A DNA stretch of 61,877 bases from the NCBI RefSeq assembly GCF_000498355.1, contig NZ_AVSV01000034.1:1-61877 (forward strand). The letters run 5' to 3'. Source of the stretch: Clostridium sp. Ade.TY. GTDB lineage: Bacteria; Bacillota; Clostridia; Clostridiales; Clostridiaceae. Positions within the stretch are counted from its first letter, which is position 1; every line of letters begins with the position of its first letter. Below are positions 20,356 to 29,742 of this stretch, in pieces. The position numbers were made by a program, and so were the translations under genes. The notes under the pieces were generated by a model, which did not search any database, was not told the DNA's origin, and worked only from the letters and a program-made list of their open reading frames with translations.

Positions 20356-20748
20356 ATGGCAAAAGTTCAATACATGGGAACTGGTAGAAGAAAAAAATCA
20401 GTTGCAAGAGTAAGACTAGTACCTGGAAATGGTAAAGTAGTTATAAATAAGAGAGAAATCGAAAACTTCTTTGGTTTAGAAACTTTAAGAGTTATCGTAA
20501 ACCAACCTTTAGTTTTAACTGGAACTAAAGATAAGTTTGACGTATTAGTTAATGTTCACGGTGGAGGATTCACAGGTCAAGCTGGAGCAATCAGACACGG
20601 AATAGCTAGAGCATTAGTTAAATCAGACGAAGCTTTAAAATCAGAATTAAAGAAAGCTGGATTCTTAACTAGAGACCCAAGAATGGTTGAAAGAAAGAAA
20701 TACGGTCTTAAAAAAGCAAGAAGAGCTCCACAATTCTCAAAGAGATAA
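20356..20748 (+). CDS. rpsI: 30S ribosomal protein S9
   Basis: S9 reaches the P-site tRNA through its C-terminal tail. The 130-aa product starts [20 protein letters not shown] and ends with the conserved [23 protein letters not shown] precedes the ATG. A terminator follows. Confidence 0.97.
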   Translation: MAKVQYMGTGRRKKSVARVRLVPGNGKVVINKREIENFFGLETLRVIVNQPLVLTGTKDKFDVLVNVHGGGFTGQAGAIRHGIARALVKSDEALKSELKKAGFLTRDPRMVERKKYGLKKARRAPQFSKR

Positions 20749-20770
20749 TATTTGGAGTACGGATATCAGA

Positions 20771-20810
20771 AAAGAAGAGTATATACTCAGTATATACCCT
20801 TCTTTTTTTT
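20771..20810 (+). terminator. Terminator of rplM-rpsI
   Basis: AAAGAAG (20771-20777) pairs with CTTCTTT (20799-20805), continuing as GTATATA (20779-20785) with TATATAC (20791-20797) after one mismatch, with a CTCAG loop and a run of T. It ends the translation block. The gap to 20996 is AT-rich and holds TTAACA (20903) and TTAAGA (20913), a weak Pho-box-like pair before a phosphate transporter gene. Confidence 0.9.
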
Positions 20811-20996
20811 ACATAAAATTTGTATAGAAAGCAATTATAGAATTTGATTTGTAAAAAAATGTAATGTTATATTAAATCTACGTTAAAAAACTTTTATAAA
20901 TCTTAACAAATGTTAAGAAATAATGTACACTTAAGTCATAAAGTTAAGAATTTAAATAAAAGATTAATAAATAATTTGTAGATGGAGGAGACAGGA

Positions 20997-22616
20997 TTGA
21001 ATTCTATAGTTACAACGGTTATAACTCTAATGGGTGGACTTGGATTATTTCTTTACGGAATGAAATTAATGGGGGATGGTCTTGAAAATGCCGCTGGAGA
21101 AGGATTAAAAAAGATTCTTGAAAAAGTTACATCAAATCCAATAGTTGCAGTTTTAGTTGGTGCTGCAGTTACAGCAGTAATACAAAGTTCTAGTGCAACA
21201 ACAGTTATGGTAGTTGGATTTGTTAATGCAGGTTTAATGAATTTAGCACAAGCTGCTGGTATAATAATGGGAGCTAATATAGGTACAACTATAACTGCTC
21301 AGTTAGTTGCGTTTAAGCTTGATGATATAGCTCCAATTTTTGTTTTTGTTGGTGCAGCTATTGTAATGATGGCAAAGGCTCAAAAGAGAAAAGAAATTGG
21401 ACATATAATTTTAGGATTTGGTATATTATTTACTGGAATGGGAATGATGAGTGATGCAATGAAACCACTTGCAGCATCACCAATGTTTGAGCAATTAGTA
21501 ATGGCTATTGGAGATAACATGTTTATAGGTGTTATAGCAGGTGCAGCGATAACTGCTATACTTCAAAGTTCATCAGCAACAACAGGTATACTTATAGCTC
21601 TTGCAACAGCAGGTGCAATAAATATAGATGCAGCTTTACCAATATTATTTGGTTGTAATATAGGTACATGTATAACAGCAATGCTTGCAAGTATAGGAAC
21701 AAATAAAACAGCACATAAAGCAGCATTAATACATTTAATATTTAATGTTGGAGGAACTATTATATTCTTACCATTCTTAGGAATGATTGGTCAATTAGTA
21801 ACTCAAATTAGTCCTGGAGATGTTGAAAGACAAATAGCAAATTCACATACAGTGTTCAATATAGCAAATACACTAATTATGTTACCACTTAGAAATTACT
21901 TGATAATGGCGGTAAATAAATTAGTACCGGGAACAGATGAAGTTGAAAAAGTTGGACCTAAGTATATTGATGATAGGTTACTTGAAACACCAGTTATAGC
22001 AGCTGGACAAGTTATTAAAGAGACAATAAGAATGGCTAATAAGGCAAAACAAAACCTTGAGTTATCAATGAGTGCTTTCATGAATGAAGATGAAGAGCAA
22101 GTGAAAAAGGTTTATGAAAATGAAATTATAATAAACACTTTAGAAGAAGCTATAACAACATATTTAGTAAAATTATCAAAGTGTGAATTATCAGATAAAG
22201 AAAAGAGCATAGTTGCATCAACTTTCTATATAGTAAATGATATTGAAAGAGTAGGAGATCATGCTGAAAATATAGCTGACCTTGCTGTTCAAAAATCAAA
22301 TAAGAAACTACAATATAGTGAAGATGCAATTAAGGAATTAGAAGAAATTTATAATTACACAACAACAGCTTTAGAAATAGCAATAGAAAGTTATGAAAAT
22401 AGAGATGTTAAAAAAGCAAGAACTCTTGAAAATGTTGAAGAAAGAATTGATTCATCACAAAAAAAATATAGTGAAAAACATATTAAGAGATTGTATGATG
22501 GAAAATGTAATGCTTATGCGGGAGCTATATTCTTAGATTTAATATCTAACTTTGAAAGAATCGGAGATCATGCAAAAAATATTGCTGAAAGCGTAATTGA
22601 AGGTAGTGAACTTTAA
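20997..22616 (+). CDS. Na/Pi symporter family protein with PhoU domain
   Basis: This is a COG1283-type sodium-dependent phosphate symporter. The 539-aa product has two inverted NaPi repeats, each with the signature QSSSATT (about residues 62-68 and 198-204), across roughly eight membrane helices. A C-terminal cytoplasmic PhoU-like helical domain (from about residue 330) contains two ERVGDHAENIAD/ERIGDHAKNIAE repeats. I start at TTG 20997 because TGGAGGAG lies seven bases upstream. ATG 20982 overlaps that site. It is monocistronic. The substrate is inferred from family. Confidence 0.88.
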   Translation: MNSIVTTVITLMGGLGLFLYGMKLMGDGLENAAGEGLKKILEKVTSNPIVAVLVGAAVTAVIQSSSATTVMVVGFVNAGLMNLAQAAGIIMGANIGTTITAQLVAFKLDDIAPIFVFVGAAIVMMAKAQKRKEIGHIILGFGILFTGMGMMSDAMKPLAASPMFEQLVMAIGDNMFIGVIAGAAITAILQSSSATTGILIALATAGAINIDAALPILFGCNIGTCITAMLASIGTNKTAHKAALIHLIFNVGGTIIFLPFLGMIGQLVTQISPGDVERQIANSHTVFNIANTLIMLPLRNYLIMAVNKLVPGTDEVEKVGPKYIDDRLLETPVIAAGQVIKETIRMANKAKQNLELSMSAFMNEDEEQVKKVYENEIIINTLEEAITTYLVKLSKCELSDKEKSIVASTFYIVNDIERVGDHAENIADLAVQKSNKKLQYSEDAIKELEEIYNYTTTALEIAIESYENRDVKKARTLENVEERIDSSQKKYSEKHIKRLYDGKCNAYAGAIFLDLISNFERIGDHAKNIAESVIEGSEL

Positions 22617-22623
22617 TATTATT

Positions 22624-22651
22624 AAGAACTAGATTTATCTAGTTCTTTTTT
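22624..22651 (+). terminator. Terminator after the Na/Pi symporter gene
   Basis: AAGAACTAGA (22624-22633) pairs with TCTAGTTCTT (22638-22647) around TTTA, followed by T. The remaining 274 nt to cwlD is about 85% A+T by eye and holds no gene or confident promoter. A sporulation sigma promoter for cwlD is expected, but I cannot assign it. Confidence 0.88.
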
Positions 22652-22925
22652 ATTTAGTGAAAAATTTTAAATAGGGTTAAATGTATAATAAATTTTATTA
22701 GTAAAAAGTATTTAAATTAAAGTTGTATAGTAAAGATAACTTTAACTAAGATTAAAATAGCTAATTTTTAATATTAATTAAAGTTAAAAATGTATATTAT
22801 AATTGAATTTATTTTTATTAATAATTAAACATATAAAATTTAATGTTAATAGAAATCATTACAAGAATAATTAATAACGTTAGTTGCATAATAAAACTAT
22901 AAGTGTTAATTTAGGAGGAAAATTT

Positions 22926-23600
22926 ATGAGGTTTCTAAAAAGCATAGTTATAGCATTGATGTTTTTTTTACTAGGAACAACTGGAGTAAGTGCTTTAGAA
23001 AATGATAATAGTAATTATAAAATATTAATAGATCCAGGACATGGTGGATATGATGGTGGAACAAAGTCTAAAAGTGGAATATTAGAAAAAGATATAAATC
23101 TTCAAATATCATTAAAACTTAGAGATTTATTACGTAGTAAAGGATATAAAGTCGATATGACAAGAGAAGAAGATATATCATTATCTAATAAGAAGACAGA
23201 GGATTTAGATTTAAGGTGTAAAATGAAAAAGGAAACAGAATGTGATGTATTTATATCAATACATCAAAATGCTTTTAGGACAGTAAACAGCAAGGGATTA
23301 CAAGTATGGTATTCAAGTAACGAAAAAAGTAAAAGAATAGCCGAGTCTATACAAGTATCTGTTAGAGAAAATCTTCAAAATAATAATAAGAGAGTTGCTA
23401 AAGATGCAAAGAATGATTATAAAATTTTAAGAGATGGATATGATTGTGGAAGTGTAATAGTTGAATGTGGGTTTCTTTCAAATTATGAAGATGAACAAAA
23501 TCTTCAAAGTGATGAATATCAAAATAAGTTAGTAGAGGCAATAACCATTGGAGTAGAAAAATATTTTAATGAAAAACCTTCAGAACCAATATTAAAATAG
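22926..23600 (+). CDS. cwlD: N-acetylmuramoyl-L-alanine amidase CwlD
   Basis: CwlD removes peptide side chains from spore cortex muramic acid, allowing muramic delta-lactam formation with PdaA. The 224-aa product has an N-terminal signal or anchor (residues about 5-22, KSIVIALMFFLLGTTGVSA). Its Amidase_3 domain has zinc ligands in IDPGHGGYDGG and ISIHQNA and the catalytic region VIVECGFLSN. The ATG at 22926 follows TTAGGAGG. Length and signal fit CwlD, but another export-type Amidase_3 protein is possible. Confidence 0.85.
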   Translation: MRFLKSIVIALMFFLLGTTGVSALENDNSNYKILIDPGHGGYDGGTKSKSGILEKDINLQISLKLRDLLRSKGYKVDMTREEDISLSNKKTEDLDLRCKMKKETECDVFISIHQNAFRTVNSKGLQVWYSSNEKSKRIAESIQVSVRENLQNNNKRVAKDAKNDYKILRDGYDCGSVIVECGFLSNYEDEQNLQSDEYQNKLVEAITIGVEKYFNEKPSEPILK

Positions 23601-23622
23601 AAGTCATATTTCCGAGGAAATT

Positions 23623-23653
23623 AGGGATTAATGTAAAAAACATTAATCCCTTT
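23623..23653 (+). terminator. Terminator-like hairpin after cwlD
   Basis: AGGGATTAATG (23623-23633) pairs with CATTAATCCCT (23641-23651) around a TAAAAAA loop. Only three T follow, so termination may be weak. Confidence 0.65.
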
Positions 23654-23734
23654 AAAAATAAATGACTAAATATATTTATTAATATATTGTAAATTAAGTT
23701 AAAACTTTATAAACTATAAATTGGGAGGGATTTT

Positions 23735-24577
23735 ATGAGAGAAATAAGTGTAAATGTTGTAAGAGATAAGGTGAAGGAATTATGCATATCAGCAAATTAC
23801 TACATAGGTGATGATGTAAGAGAGAGGCTTACATATTATAGAGATAATGAGAAATATGAAATAGCAAAAGATGTTTTGGGAAAAATAATTGATAATTCTA
23901 ATATTGCAAAAAATGAGAATATGCCTATGTGCCAGGACACTGGAATGGCTTGTGTTTTTTTAGAAATTGGACAAGATGTGCATTTTGTAGATGGGAATCT
24001 TGAAGATGCTATAAATGATGGTGTTAAACTAGGTTATGATGAAGGATATTTAAGAAAGTCAGTAGTGAAGGATCCGATTGATAGGGTTAATACTAAGGAC
24101 AATACACCAGCTATTATTAATTATAATATAGTTAGTGGAGATAAAGTTAAAATAACAGTTGCACCTAAAGGATTTGGGTCAGAAAATATGAGTAAGATAG
24201 CTATGTTAAAACCTTCAGATGGGTTAGAAGGAGTAAAAAAGTTTATATTAAAGACAGTAGAAGAGGCAGGTCCTAATCCATGTCCACCAATGGTAGTTGG
24301 AGTTGGAATTGGAGGAACATTTGAAAAGGCAGCTTTTCTTTCTAAGAAAGCTTTACTTAGAAATCTTAATGAAAAAAATAAAGATGAATTTTATGAGAAT
24401 TTAGAAAATGAACTTTTAAAGGAAATAAATAAAATGGGTATAGGACCGCAAGGCTTTGGTGGACTTACTACTGCAATTGGAGTAAATATTGAAACTTATC
24501 CAACACATATAGCTGGACTTCCTGTTGCAGTAAATATAAGTTGCCATGCAACAAGGCATAAGGATGCGGTAATATAA
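23735..24577 (+). CDS. Class I fumarate hydratase, alpha subunit
   Basis: It interconverts fumarate and malate using an oxygen-sensitive [4Fe-4S] cluster. The 280-aa product is the N-terminal half of class I fumarases, with the three cluster cysteines in MPMCQDTGMA, AGPNPCPPMVVG and ISCHATRH. It is followed nine nt later by the beta subunit. The same split architecture occurs in L(+)-tartrate dehydratase (TtdAB), so tartrate cannot be excluded. Absence of TCA genes nearby fits a partial clostridial cycle. Confidence 0.88.
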   Translation: MREISVNVVRDKVKELCISANYYIGDDVRERLTYYRDNEKYEIAKDVLGKIIDNSNIAKNENMPMCQDTGMACVFLEIGQDVHFVDGNLEDAINDGVKLGYDEGYLRKSVVKDPIDRVNTKDNTPAIINYNIVSGDKVKITVAPKGFGSENMSKIAMLKPSDGLEGVKKFILKTVEEAGPNPCPPMVVGVGIGGTFEKAAFLSKKALLRNLNEKNKDEFYENLENELLKEINKMGIGPQGFGGLTTAIGVNIETYPTHIAGLPVAVNISCHATRHKDAVI

Positions 24578-24586
24578 GGAGGATAT

Positions 24587-25147
24587 ATGGTTAAGAAGAT
24601 AACAACACCTTTAACAATTGAAAAAATCAAAGATTTAAAATGTGGGGATTCTGTTCTTTTATCAGGAACTATATATACAGCAAGAGATGCAGCTCATAAA
24701 AGACTTATAGAGCTTGTGGATAAAGATGAAAAATTACCTATAGATATAGAAAACGAAATAATATATTATGTAGGTCCAACACCAGCTAAGGAAGGTCAAG
24801 TTATAGGCTCGGCAGGTCCAACAACAAGTTATAGAATGGATGCTTACTCTCCAAAGCTTTTAGAGTTAGGACTTAAAGGTATGATTGGAAAAGGACTAAG
24901 AAATAATGAAGTAATTGACTCAATAAAGAAAAATAAAGCAATTTATTTTGGAGCAATTGGCGGTGCTGCTGCACTTATAGGGAAAAGTATAGTAAAATCA
25001 GAGATCATATTATATGAAGATTTAGGTGCAGAGGCAATAAGAAAATTAGAAGTTAAAGATTTTCCTGTAGTTGTTATAATAGACTCAGAAGGAAATAATC
25101 TTTATTTAGAAGGACGAGAAAAATATAAGAGATTATATTGTAAATAG
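24587..25147 (+). CDS. Class I fumarate hydratase, beta subunit
   Basis: This is the C-terminal half of a class I fumarase or tartrate dehydratase, 186 aa, and forms the active heterodimer with the preceding gene. It has the swivelling-domain features KCGDSVLLSGTIYTARDAAH and GPTTSYRMDAYSPKLLELG, with KGLRN near residue 105. AAGGAGG precedes the ATG. The pair is closed by a bidirectional terminator. Confidence 0.88.
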   Translation: MVKKITTPLTIEKIKDLKCGDSVLLSGTIYTARDAAHKRLIELVDKDEKLPIDIENEIIYYVGPTPAKEGQVIGSAGPTTSYRMDAYSPKLLELGLKGMIGKGLRNNEVIDSIKKNKAIYFGAIGGAAALIGKSIVKSEIILYEDLGAEAIRKLEVKDFPVVVIIDSEGNNLYLEGREKYKRLYCK

Positions 25148-25159
25148 TATAAATCAATA

Positions 25160-25190
25160 AAAGGTAAGAGATAATTCTCTTACCTTTTTT
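25160..25190. terminator. Bidirectional terminator between fumarase and yitT
   Basis: AAAGGTAAGAG (25160-25170) pairs with CTCTTACCTTT (25177-25187) around ATAATT. It is followed by T on the + strand and by TTTTATT on the - strand. It serves both convergent genes. Confidence 0.9.
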
Positions 25191-25192
25191 AT

Positions 25193-26050
25193 TTATACTG
25201 TTTTAAAGCCTTTACCTTTTACCTCGGATGTATCCATTATAGTTATAAATGCCATTGGATCAATTGCATAAATTTTATTTTTTAAAGTTACCATTTCTCT
25301 AGTTTTTACAACACAATAAAGCATTTTTGCTTTTTTATGAGTATATTCACCTTCAATAGGAATTGAAGTAACACCTCTATGAATATCTTTAATTACAAAA
25401 TCTATAACATTTTGACTTTGGCTAGTAATTATAAGCATTAGTTTTTTACTATCTAAACCTCTAAGTACTCTATCTAGAACAACACCTTGTATAAAGATAG
25501 AAAGTAATGTATATAGTGCTTTAGGTATTCCGAAAATTATAGCACCTACAATAACTATTATACAGTTTAATATAAATCCAAGCTTACCAATTTCAAAATT
25601 AGAGTATTTCTTTCTAATAAGCATAGTTATAATATCAGTTCCGCCTGTAGAACCATTTCTTAAAAATACTATTCCATATCCAGCACCACAAAGAACACCA
25701 CCATAAATACAATATAGTAAAATATCATTAACTACTATAAGAGATGAAAGTGGTTTTGTTATAATAAGTGCTAAGGATAATGATAACATTCCTATAGCGG
25801 AATAAAGTGTAAAAGATTTACTAAGTTTTTTGTAGCTTAATAAAAATAGTGGTACATTTAATAAAAATACAACTATACCTGCTTGGACGCCAGTTAGGTA
25901 TTGAAATATAAGAGCAACACCAGTAGCTCCGCCACTTAATAATTTAGCATGAGTTAAGAATAAGTTAACTCCAAGTGAAGCTATTATACATCCAATAAAA
26001 ATTAAAATTACATCCAGTAAAAAAGTTCTACTTTTCAATAGTTTAATCAT
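25193..26050 (-). CDS. YitT family membrane protein
   Basis: The 285-aa product has five to six membrane helices in the N-terminal two thirds (YitT_membrane/DUF161, with GGATGVALIFQYLTG and RNGSTGGTDIITMLI). A C-terminal cytoplasmic DUF2179 domain starts at about residue 220 (HRGVTSIPIEGEYTHKKAKM). The family is common in Firmicutes and its transport role is undefined. The ATG at 26050 is preceded by AGGAGAA on the - strand. It points against its neighbours. Confidence 0.85.
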   Translation of the reverse strand: MIKLLKSRTFLLDVILIFIGCIIASLGVNLFLTHAKLLSGGATGVALIFQYLTGVQAGIVVFLLNVPLFLLSYKKLSKSFTLYSAIGMLSLSLALIITKPLSSLIVVNDILLYCIYGGVLCGAGYGIVFLRNGSTGGTDIITMLIRKKYSNFEIGKLGFILNCIIVIVGAIIFGIPKALYTLLSIFIQGVVLDRVLRGLDSKKLMLIITSQSQNVIDFVIKDIHRGVTSIPIEGEYTHKKAKMLYCVVKTREMVTLKNKIYAIDPMAFITIMDTSEVKGKGFKTV

Positions 26051-26561
26051 AAAAATTCTCCTAAAAATTTATCATAAAAATATACAAATACCTTCGTATA
26101 TTATATATAAAATTTACAATAAAGTTAATGTGTAAAAAGCAGTGCAATTAGCTGGATTTTATGATAATTTACTAATACAGTTAATGTAATCATTAATAGT
26201 ATTAATACCTTTAAATATAAGGAAATATCTATAGTATGTAATGATAATTTATAGACAATATTATTTAAATAAAACATAATTAAAATATATTATAAAAAGA
26301 AAGGGCAATAATAGCATGAATAGAGTTAAATTACCAGGAAATTTAAAGATAAAAAAGATTATATTATTCATATTGGTTATAATATGTATTGGGATTTTAG
26401 TAAAAACTTCTATTATTAATAAAAATTCAAATAATAATAATAAAATAGACGTAGAAACTAAAATACAAAATAAATAGTTTAATATTTTCGTAACAAAGGC
26501 ACATGTTTTTTTATGCTAATTTACGATAATATAAATATAGGGAAGGAGTGTCATTACAATT
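26051..26561. other. AT-rich divergent intergenic region
   Basis: This 511-nt spacer separates yitT (-) from a two-component system (+). It must carry promoters for both, but no pair of hexamers stands out. Its only coding candidate is the short frame at 26316-26477. A GCACAT/ATGC-flanked T-run near 26501-26515 might be a weak terminator for that frame. Confidence 0.5.
26316..26477 (+). CDS. Possible small single-pass membrane protein
   Basis: A 53-codon ATG frame encodes a basic N-terminus (about residues 1-14), one hydrophobic segment (about 15-31, IILFILVIICIGILV), and a short asparagine-rich polar tail. The ribosome site is poor (GAAAGGG about ten bases upstream). I do not recognise it. 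Its place just before a two-component system suggests, but does not show, a small membrane regulator. It could also be chance in AT-rich DNA. Confidence 0.35.
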   Translation: MNRVKLPGNLKIKKIILFILVIICIGILVKTSIINKNSNNNNKIDVETKIQNK

Positions 26562-27245
26562 ATGTATAATATCTTAGTAGTAGATGATGAAAAAGAAATA
26601 AGAGATGCAATAAATATTTATTTAAGAGGAGAAAACTTAAGTGTATTTAATGCGAGCAATGGTATTGAAGCATTGGAAATTTTAGAAGAAAAGAATGTAC
26701 ATTTGATAATTCTTGACATAATGATGCCTAAACTAGATGGAATAAAGACTTGTTTAAAAATTAGAGAAAATAATAATATTCCTATAATAATGCTTTCAGC
26801 TAAAGGCGAAGATTCAGATAAAATATTAGGTTTAAATGTAGGAGCAGATGATTATATAACAAAGCCATTTAATCATTTAGAGTTAGTAGCAAGAGTAAAA
26901 TCACAGCTTAGAAGATATGAGAACCCATTGTCAGTTGATAATAAAGACTTTATAAAGGTAAAAGATTTAGAAATAGATACTATAGCTAAAAGTGTTAAAG
27001 TCAGAGATGAAGAGATTAAAGTTACAGCAACAGAATATAAGATACTTGTACTTTTAGCATCAAATCTTGGAAGAGTTTTTTCAATAAAAGAAATTTATGA
27101 AAAAGTTTGGGAAGAGCCTTTTTATAAAAGTGAAAATACAGTAACAGTTCATATTAGAAGAATAAGAGAAAAAATTGAAATTAATACAAAGGACCCAGAA
27201 TATATAAAGGTGGTATGGGGAATTGGATATAAGATTGAGAAATAA
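26562..27245 (+). CDS. OmpR-family response regulator
   Basis: The 227-aa product has a receiver domain with acidic pocket (VVDDEKE), phosphoacceptor aspartate in LIILDIMMPKLDG (about residue 53) and the conserved lysine in ITKPF. A C-terminal winged helix (TATEYKILVLLASNLGRVFS onward) binds DNA. Overall resemblance is to the VanR-like group. GGAAGGAGTG lies before the ATG. It overlaps the kinase gene by 23 nt. The regulated genes are unknown. Confidence 0.93.
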   Translation: MYNILVVDDEKEIRDAINIYLRGENLSVFNASNGIEALEILEEKNVHLIILDIMMPKLDGIKTCLKIRENNNIPIIMLSAKGEDSDKILGLNVGADDYITKPFNHLELVARVKSQLRRYENPLSVDNKDFIKVKDLEIDTIAKSVKVRDEEIKVTATEYKILVLLASNLGRVFSIKEIYEKVWEEPFYKSENTVTVHIRRIREKIEINTKDPEYIKVVWGIGYKIEK

Positions 27246-29088
27246 AGTTAAAAAGTACTTTAATAATGTATGGCTTATAGAAATATTATTAGTGCTAGTA
27301 ATAACAGGAATATGTATGGACTCATTAATAAAATATAGAAATAGTCCAAATACTAAAGCAGGTACTGGTGTTATAGAGGCCGTTTTTGATAGAAGTACAT
27401 TTTGCAAAAACTCATTGAAAATAGATAGTAAGGCTCTAAGTAAGGATATATATGATAGAACTGATGGCTTGAAGAAGCTACTATATTCTACAGAACAACA
27501 AAAAGATGAAATAAGAAAAGAAATTTTCAATAACAGTTTTTATTCAAAAGATAATTCAGGAAATGGTTTGCCAGAAGGAATTTATTTTGTAATAAGAAAT
27601 AAATATAATGATGATATTTTTACAAATGACCCTTTTTTTGAAGGAGTAAAAAAAGTTCAAGGGGATAGTCTTTATAAAGTTATTGAAGAAAAATATAAGG
27701 GTGATCATATAATTACATATAGTTGTAATAATGTTAATGTATTTAATGATTTAATTAATAATCCTGATGATAATATACCAGAATATTCAGGGAAAATACT
27801 TAAGAATTTTGAAGAGATATATTATACAAGTGAAATTAAATATGTAAACAAAATAAATTCATATACAAAAGAATTTATTTTATTTGTAATAATGTTTATT
27901 ATAGACATATTCTTAATATTTAAAATATTATATGTATTTTTAAGCAAAAAGGGAAAAGTAGTAATAAGGGGTAACATAATAAAAGATATAATATATGTAT
28001 TTAAACATGTATTTAAATATAAGGGACCTAGAAGAACATTAATTACTGCTATAGTTATAAGTATAATTTTTTATATAGTTTATTTATATCTTTTAGCTAT
28101 TGGAGGAACTGAGAAGAATATTATAGTAAACTTCTTTGCAGCATATCCATTCAAAGGTAGTTTCTTGCTTATAGCATTACAAATGATAGTATTGTTATAT
28201 TCAATAAAGACAAATATAGAAATTGGAATGGTTAAAGATGACCTTAAAATAATAAATGATGGTAACTTTGAACATACAATAAAAGAGATGGGTGGAGTAG
28301 AAACAAAAGAATTAATTGATAACATAAACAAAATGAAAGATGGATATAATATAGCTGTTGAAGAGGCCCTTCAAAATGAAAGGTTAAAAACAGAGCTTAT
28401 ATCAAATGTATCACATGATTTAAAGACTCCATTAACATCAATAATAAATTATGTTAATATTCTTCAAGATGATAGAATATCTGATGAAGAAAGAAAAGAT
28501 TACTTAAAAATATTAGAGAAAAAATCAAATAAATTAAAATCACTTATAGAGGATTTATTTGAAGTATCAAAAATAAATTCCGGAAAGATACAACTTAAAA
28601 AAGAAAAGATAGATATAGTATCATTAATTTATCAAGTTATTGGTGAATATTCATCATTATATGAAGATAAAAAAATTGAATTTAAAGTAGATTGCGAAGA
28701 AGACGAAATAATAATGGATTTAGATGGAATAATGATTTCAAGGGTTATTGAAAATATAGTAATAAATGCACTTAAATATTCTCTTAAAGAAACAAGAGTA
28801 TATGCTTCAATAATCAAAGAGGAAAATGGAGTATTAATTTCATTTAAAAACGTAGCAAATTATGAAATGGAATTTGATGAGACAGAGATGTTTGAAAGAT
28901 TTGCAAGAGGAGATAAATCAAGAACATCAGCTGTTGAAGGATCAGGACTTGGTCTTGCTATAACAAAAAGTATAGTAGAACTTCATAATGGTGTAACTAG
29001 AATAAAAAGAGACGGTGACTTATTCAAAATATATGTTTTCTTGCCATTTGAAGAAAATGATAATATAAAAATAGATGAGATTAATTAA
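27223..29088 (+). CDS. Membrane sensor histidine kinase
   Basis: The 621-aa product has one membrane helix near residues 17-34 and an extracytoplasmic sensor of about 180 residues. Three more helices follow (about 215-238, 268-290, 305-326), then a linker. The HisKA domain has phospho-histidine in SNVSHDLKTPLTSIIN, and the ATPase domain has SGLGLAITKSIVELHNG. I use TTG 27223, eight bases after AAGGTGG. TTG 27235 is an alternative. It is translationally coupled to the response regulator. The signal is unknown. Confidence 0.9.
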   Translation: MDIRLRNKVKKYFNNVWLIEILLVLVITGICMDSLIKYRNSPNTKAGTGVIEAVFDRSTFCKNSLKIDSKALSKDIYDRTDGLKKLLYSTEQQKDEIRKEIFNNSFYSKDNSGNGLPEGIYFVIRNKYNDDIFTNDPFFEGVKKVQGDSLYKVIEEKYKGDHIITYSCNNVNVFNDLINNPDDNIPEYSGKILKNFEEIYYTSEIKYVNKINSYTKEFILFVIMFIIDIFLIFKILYVFLSKKGKVVIRGNIIKDIIYVFKHVFKYKGPRRTLITAIVISIIFYIVYLYLLAIGGTEKNIIVNFFAAYPFKGSFLLIALQMIVLLYSIKTNIEIGMVKDDLKIINDGNFEHTIKEMGGVETKELIDNINKMKDGYNIAVEEALQNERLKTELISNVSHDLKTPLTSIINYVNILQDDRISDEERKDYLKILEKKSNKLKSLIEDLFEVSKINSGKIQLKKEKIDIVSLIYQVIGEYSSLYEDKKIEFKVDCEEDEIIMDLDGIMISRVIENIVINALKYSLKETRVYASIIKEENGVLISFKNVANYEMEFDETEMFERFARGDKSRTSAVEGSGLGLAITKSIVELHNGVTRIKRDGDLFKIYVFLPFEENDNIKIDEIN

Positions 29089-29145
29089 AATATGTGGTAT
29101 AGTAATAATTAATATTAAGTAATATTGATTTAGAGGAGAGATAAT

Positions 29146-29502
29146 ATGAGATATTTATTTGTTGAATACCCAAAATGCACAACTTGTAGAAGAGCTAAAA
29201 AATGGTTAGAAGAAAATAAGATAGATTTTGAAGATAGAGATATAAAACTTAATAATCCAAGTAAAAAAGAATTAAAGGAATGGCTTGAAAAAAGTAACTT
29301 AGATATAAAAAAATTCTTTAATACAAGTGGTGTTTTATATAGAGAAAAGGGAATGAAAGATAAAGTAAAAGTTTTATCAGAAGATGAACTTTTAGATATA
29401 TTATCAGAAGATGGCATGATGGTGAAAAGACCATTGGTAATAGGTGAAGATAAAGTTTTAGTTGGCTTTAAAGAAGCTGAATGGGAAGAAAAATTAAAGT
29501 AG
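29146..29502 (+). CDS. ArsC/Spx-family thioredoxin-fold protein
   Basis: The 118-aa product belongs to the arsenate-reductase-like/Spx superfamily. It has a CTTC redox motif at about residues 11-14 (YPKCTTCRRAKKWLEENKID), the DFEDRDIKLNNPSK segment, and the C-terminal KRPLVIGEDKVLVGFKEAEW. A CxxC rather than a lone CX5R phosphatase-like cysteine makes arsenate reduction uncertain. It is monocistronic, with its own terminator and no arsenic-resistance neighbours. Confidence 0.8.
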   Translation: MRYLFVEYPKCTTCRRAKKWLEENKIDFEDRDIKLNNPSKKELKEWLEKSNLDIKKFFNTSGVLYREKGMKDKVKVLSEDELLDILSEDGMMVKRPLVIGEDKVLVGFKEAEWEEKLK

Positions 29503-29504
29503 TT

Positions 29505-29536
29505 AAAAAAGATCCATATTTTATGGGTCTTTTTTA
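29505..29536 (+). terminator. Terminator after the ArsC/Spx-like gene
   Basis: AAAAAAGATCCAT pairs with ATGGGTCTTTTTT (one T-G pair), with a short TATTTT loop and a T-run. The AT-rich stretch from 29537 to the nrd promoter contains a 9-bp inverted repeat, TAAAGGTTA (29585-29593) and TAACCTTTA (29652-29660), of unknown meaning. Confidence 0.85.
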
Positions 29537-29666
29537 TATTGTTAGTTAAATAATTAATATTTAATAGTTTGTATTGTCAAAGGATAAAGGTTATTAAAAT
29601 AGTGAGAATTTTAAAGATTATTAAATAAAAAGAGGTAATATAAGAGTATAGTAACCTTTATAAAAT

Positions 29667-29695
29667 TTTACACATTCAATTATAAAAACTATAAT
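29667..29695 (+). promoter_or_regulatory. Promoter of the ribonucleotide reductase operon
   Basis: TTTACA (29667-29672) and TATAAT (29690-29695) are separated by 17 bases. Transcription should start near 29702, so the first NrdR-like box lies right at the start site. Confidence 0.8.
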
Positions 29696-29700
29696 ATATT

Positions 29701-29716
29701 AGTCAATATATTGTGT
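29701..29716 (+). promoter_or_regulatory. NrdR-box-like site 1
   Basis: AGTCAATATATTGTGT matches the palindromic NrdR box pattern ACACAATATATTGTGT at 14 of 16 positions. It overlaps the predicted transcription start, where a bound NrdR would block initiation. NrdR is the dATP/ATP-sensing repressor of nrd operons in most bacteria, and its gene is not in this window. Confidence 0.7.
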
Positions 29717-29742
29717 TGGTTTGGAAAAAATACAATATACAT

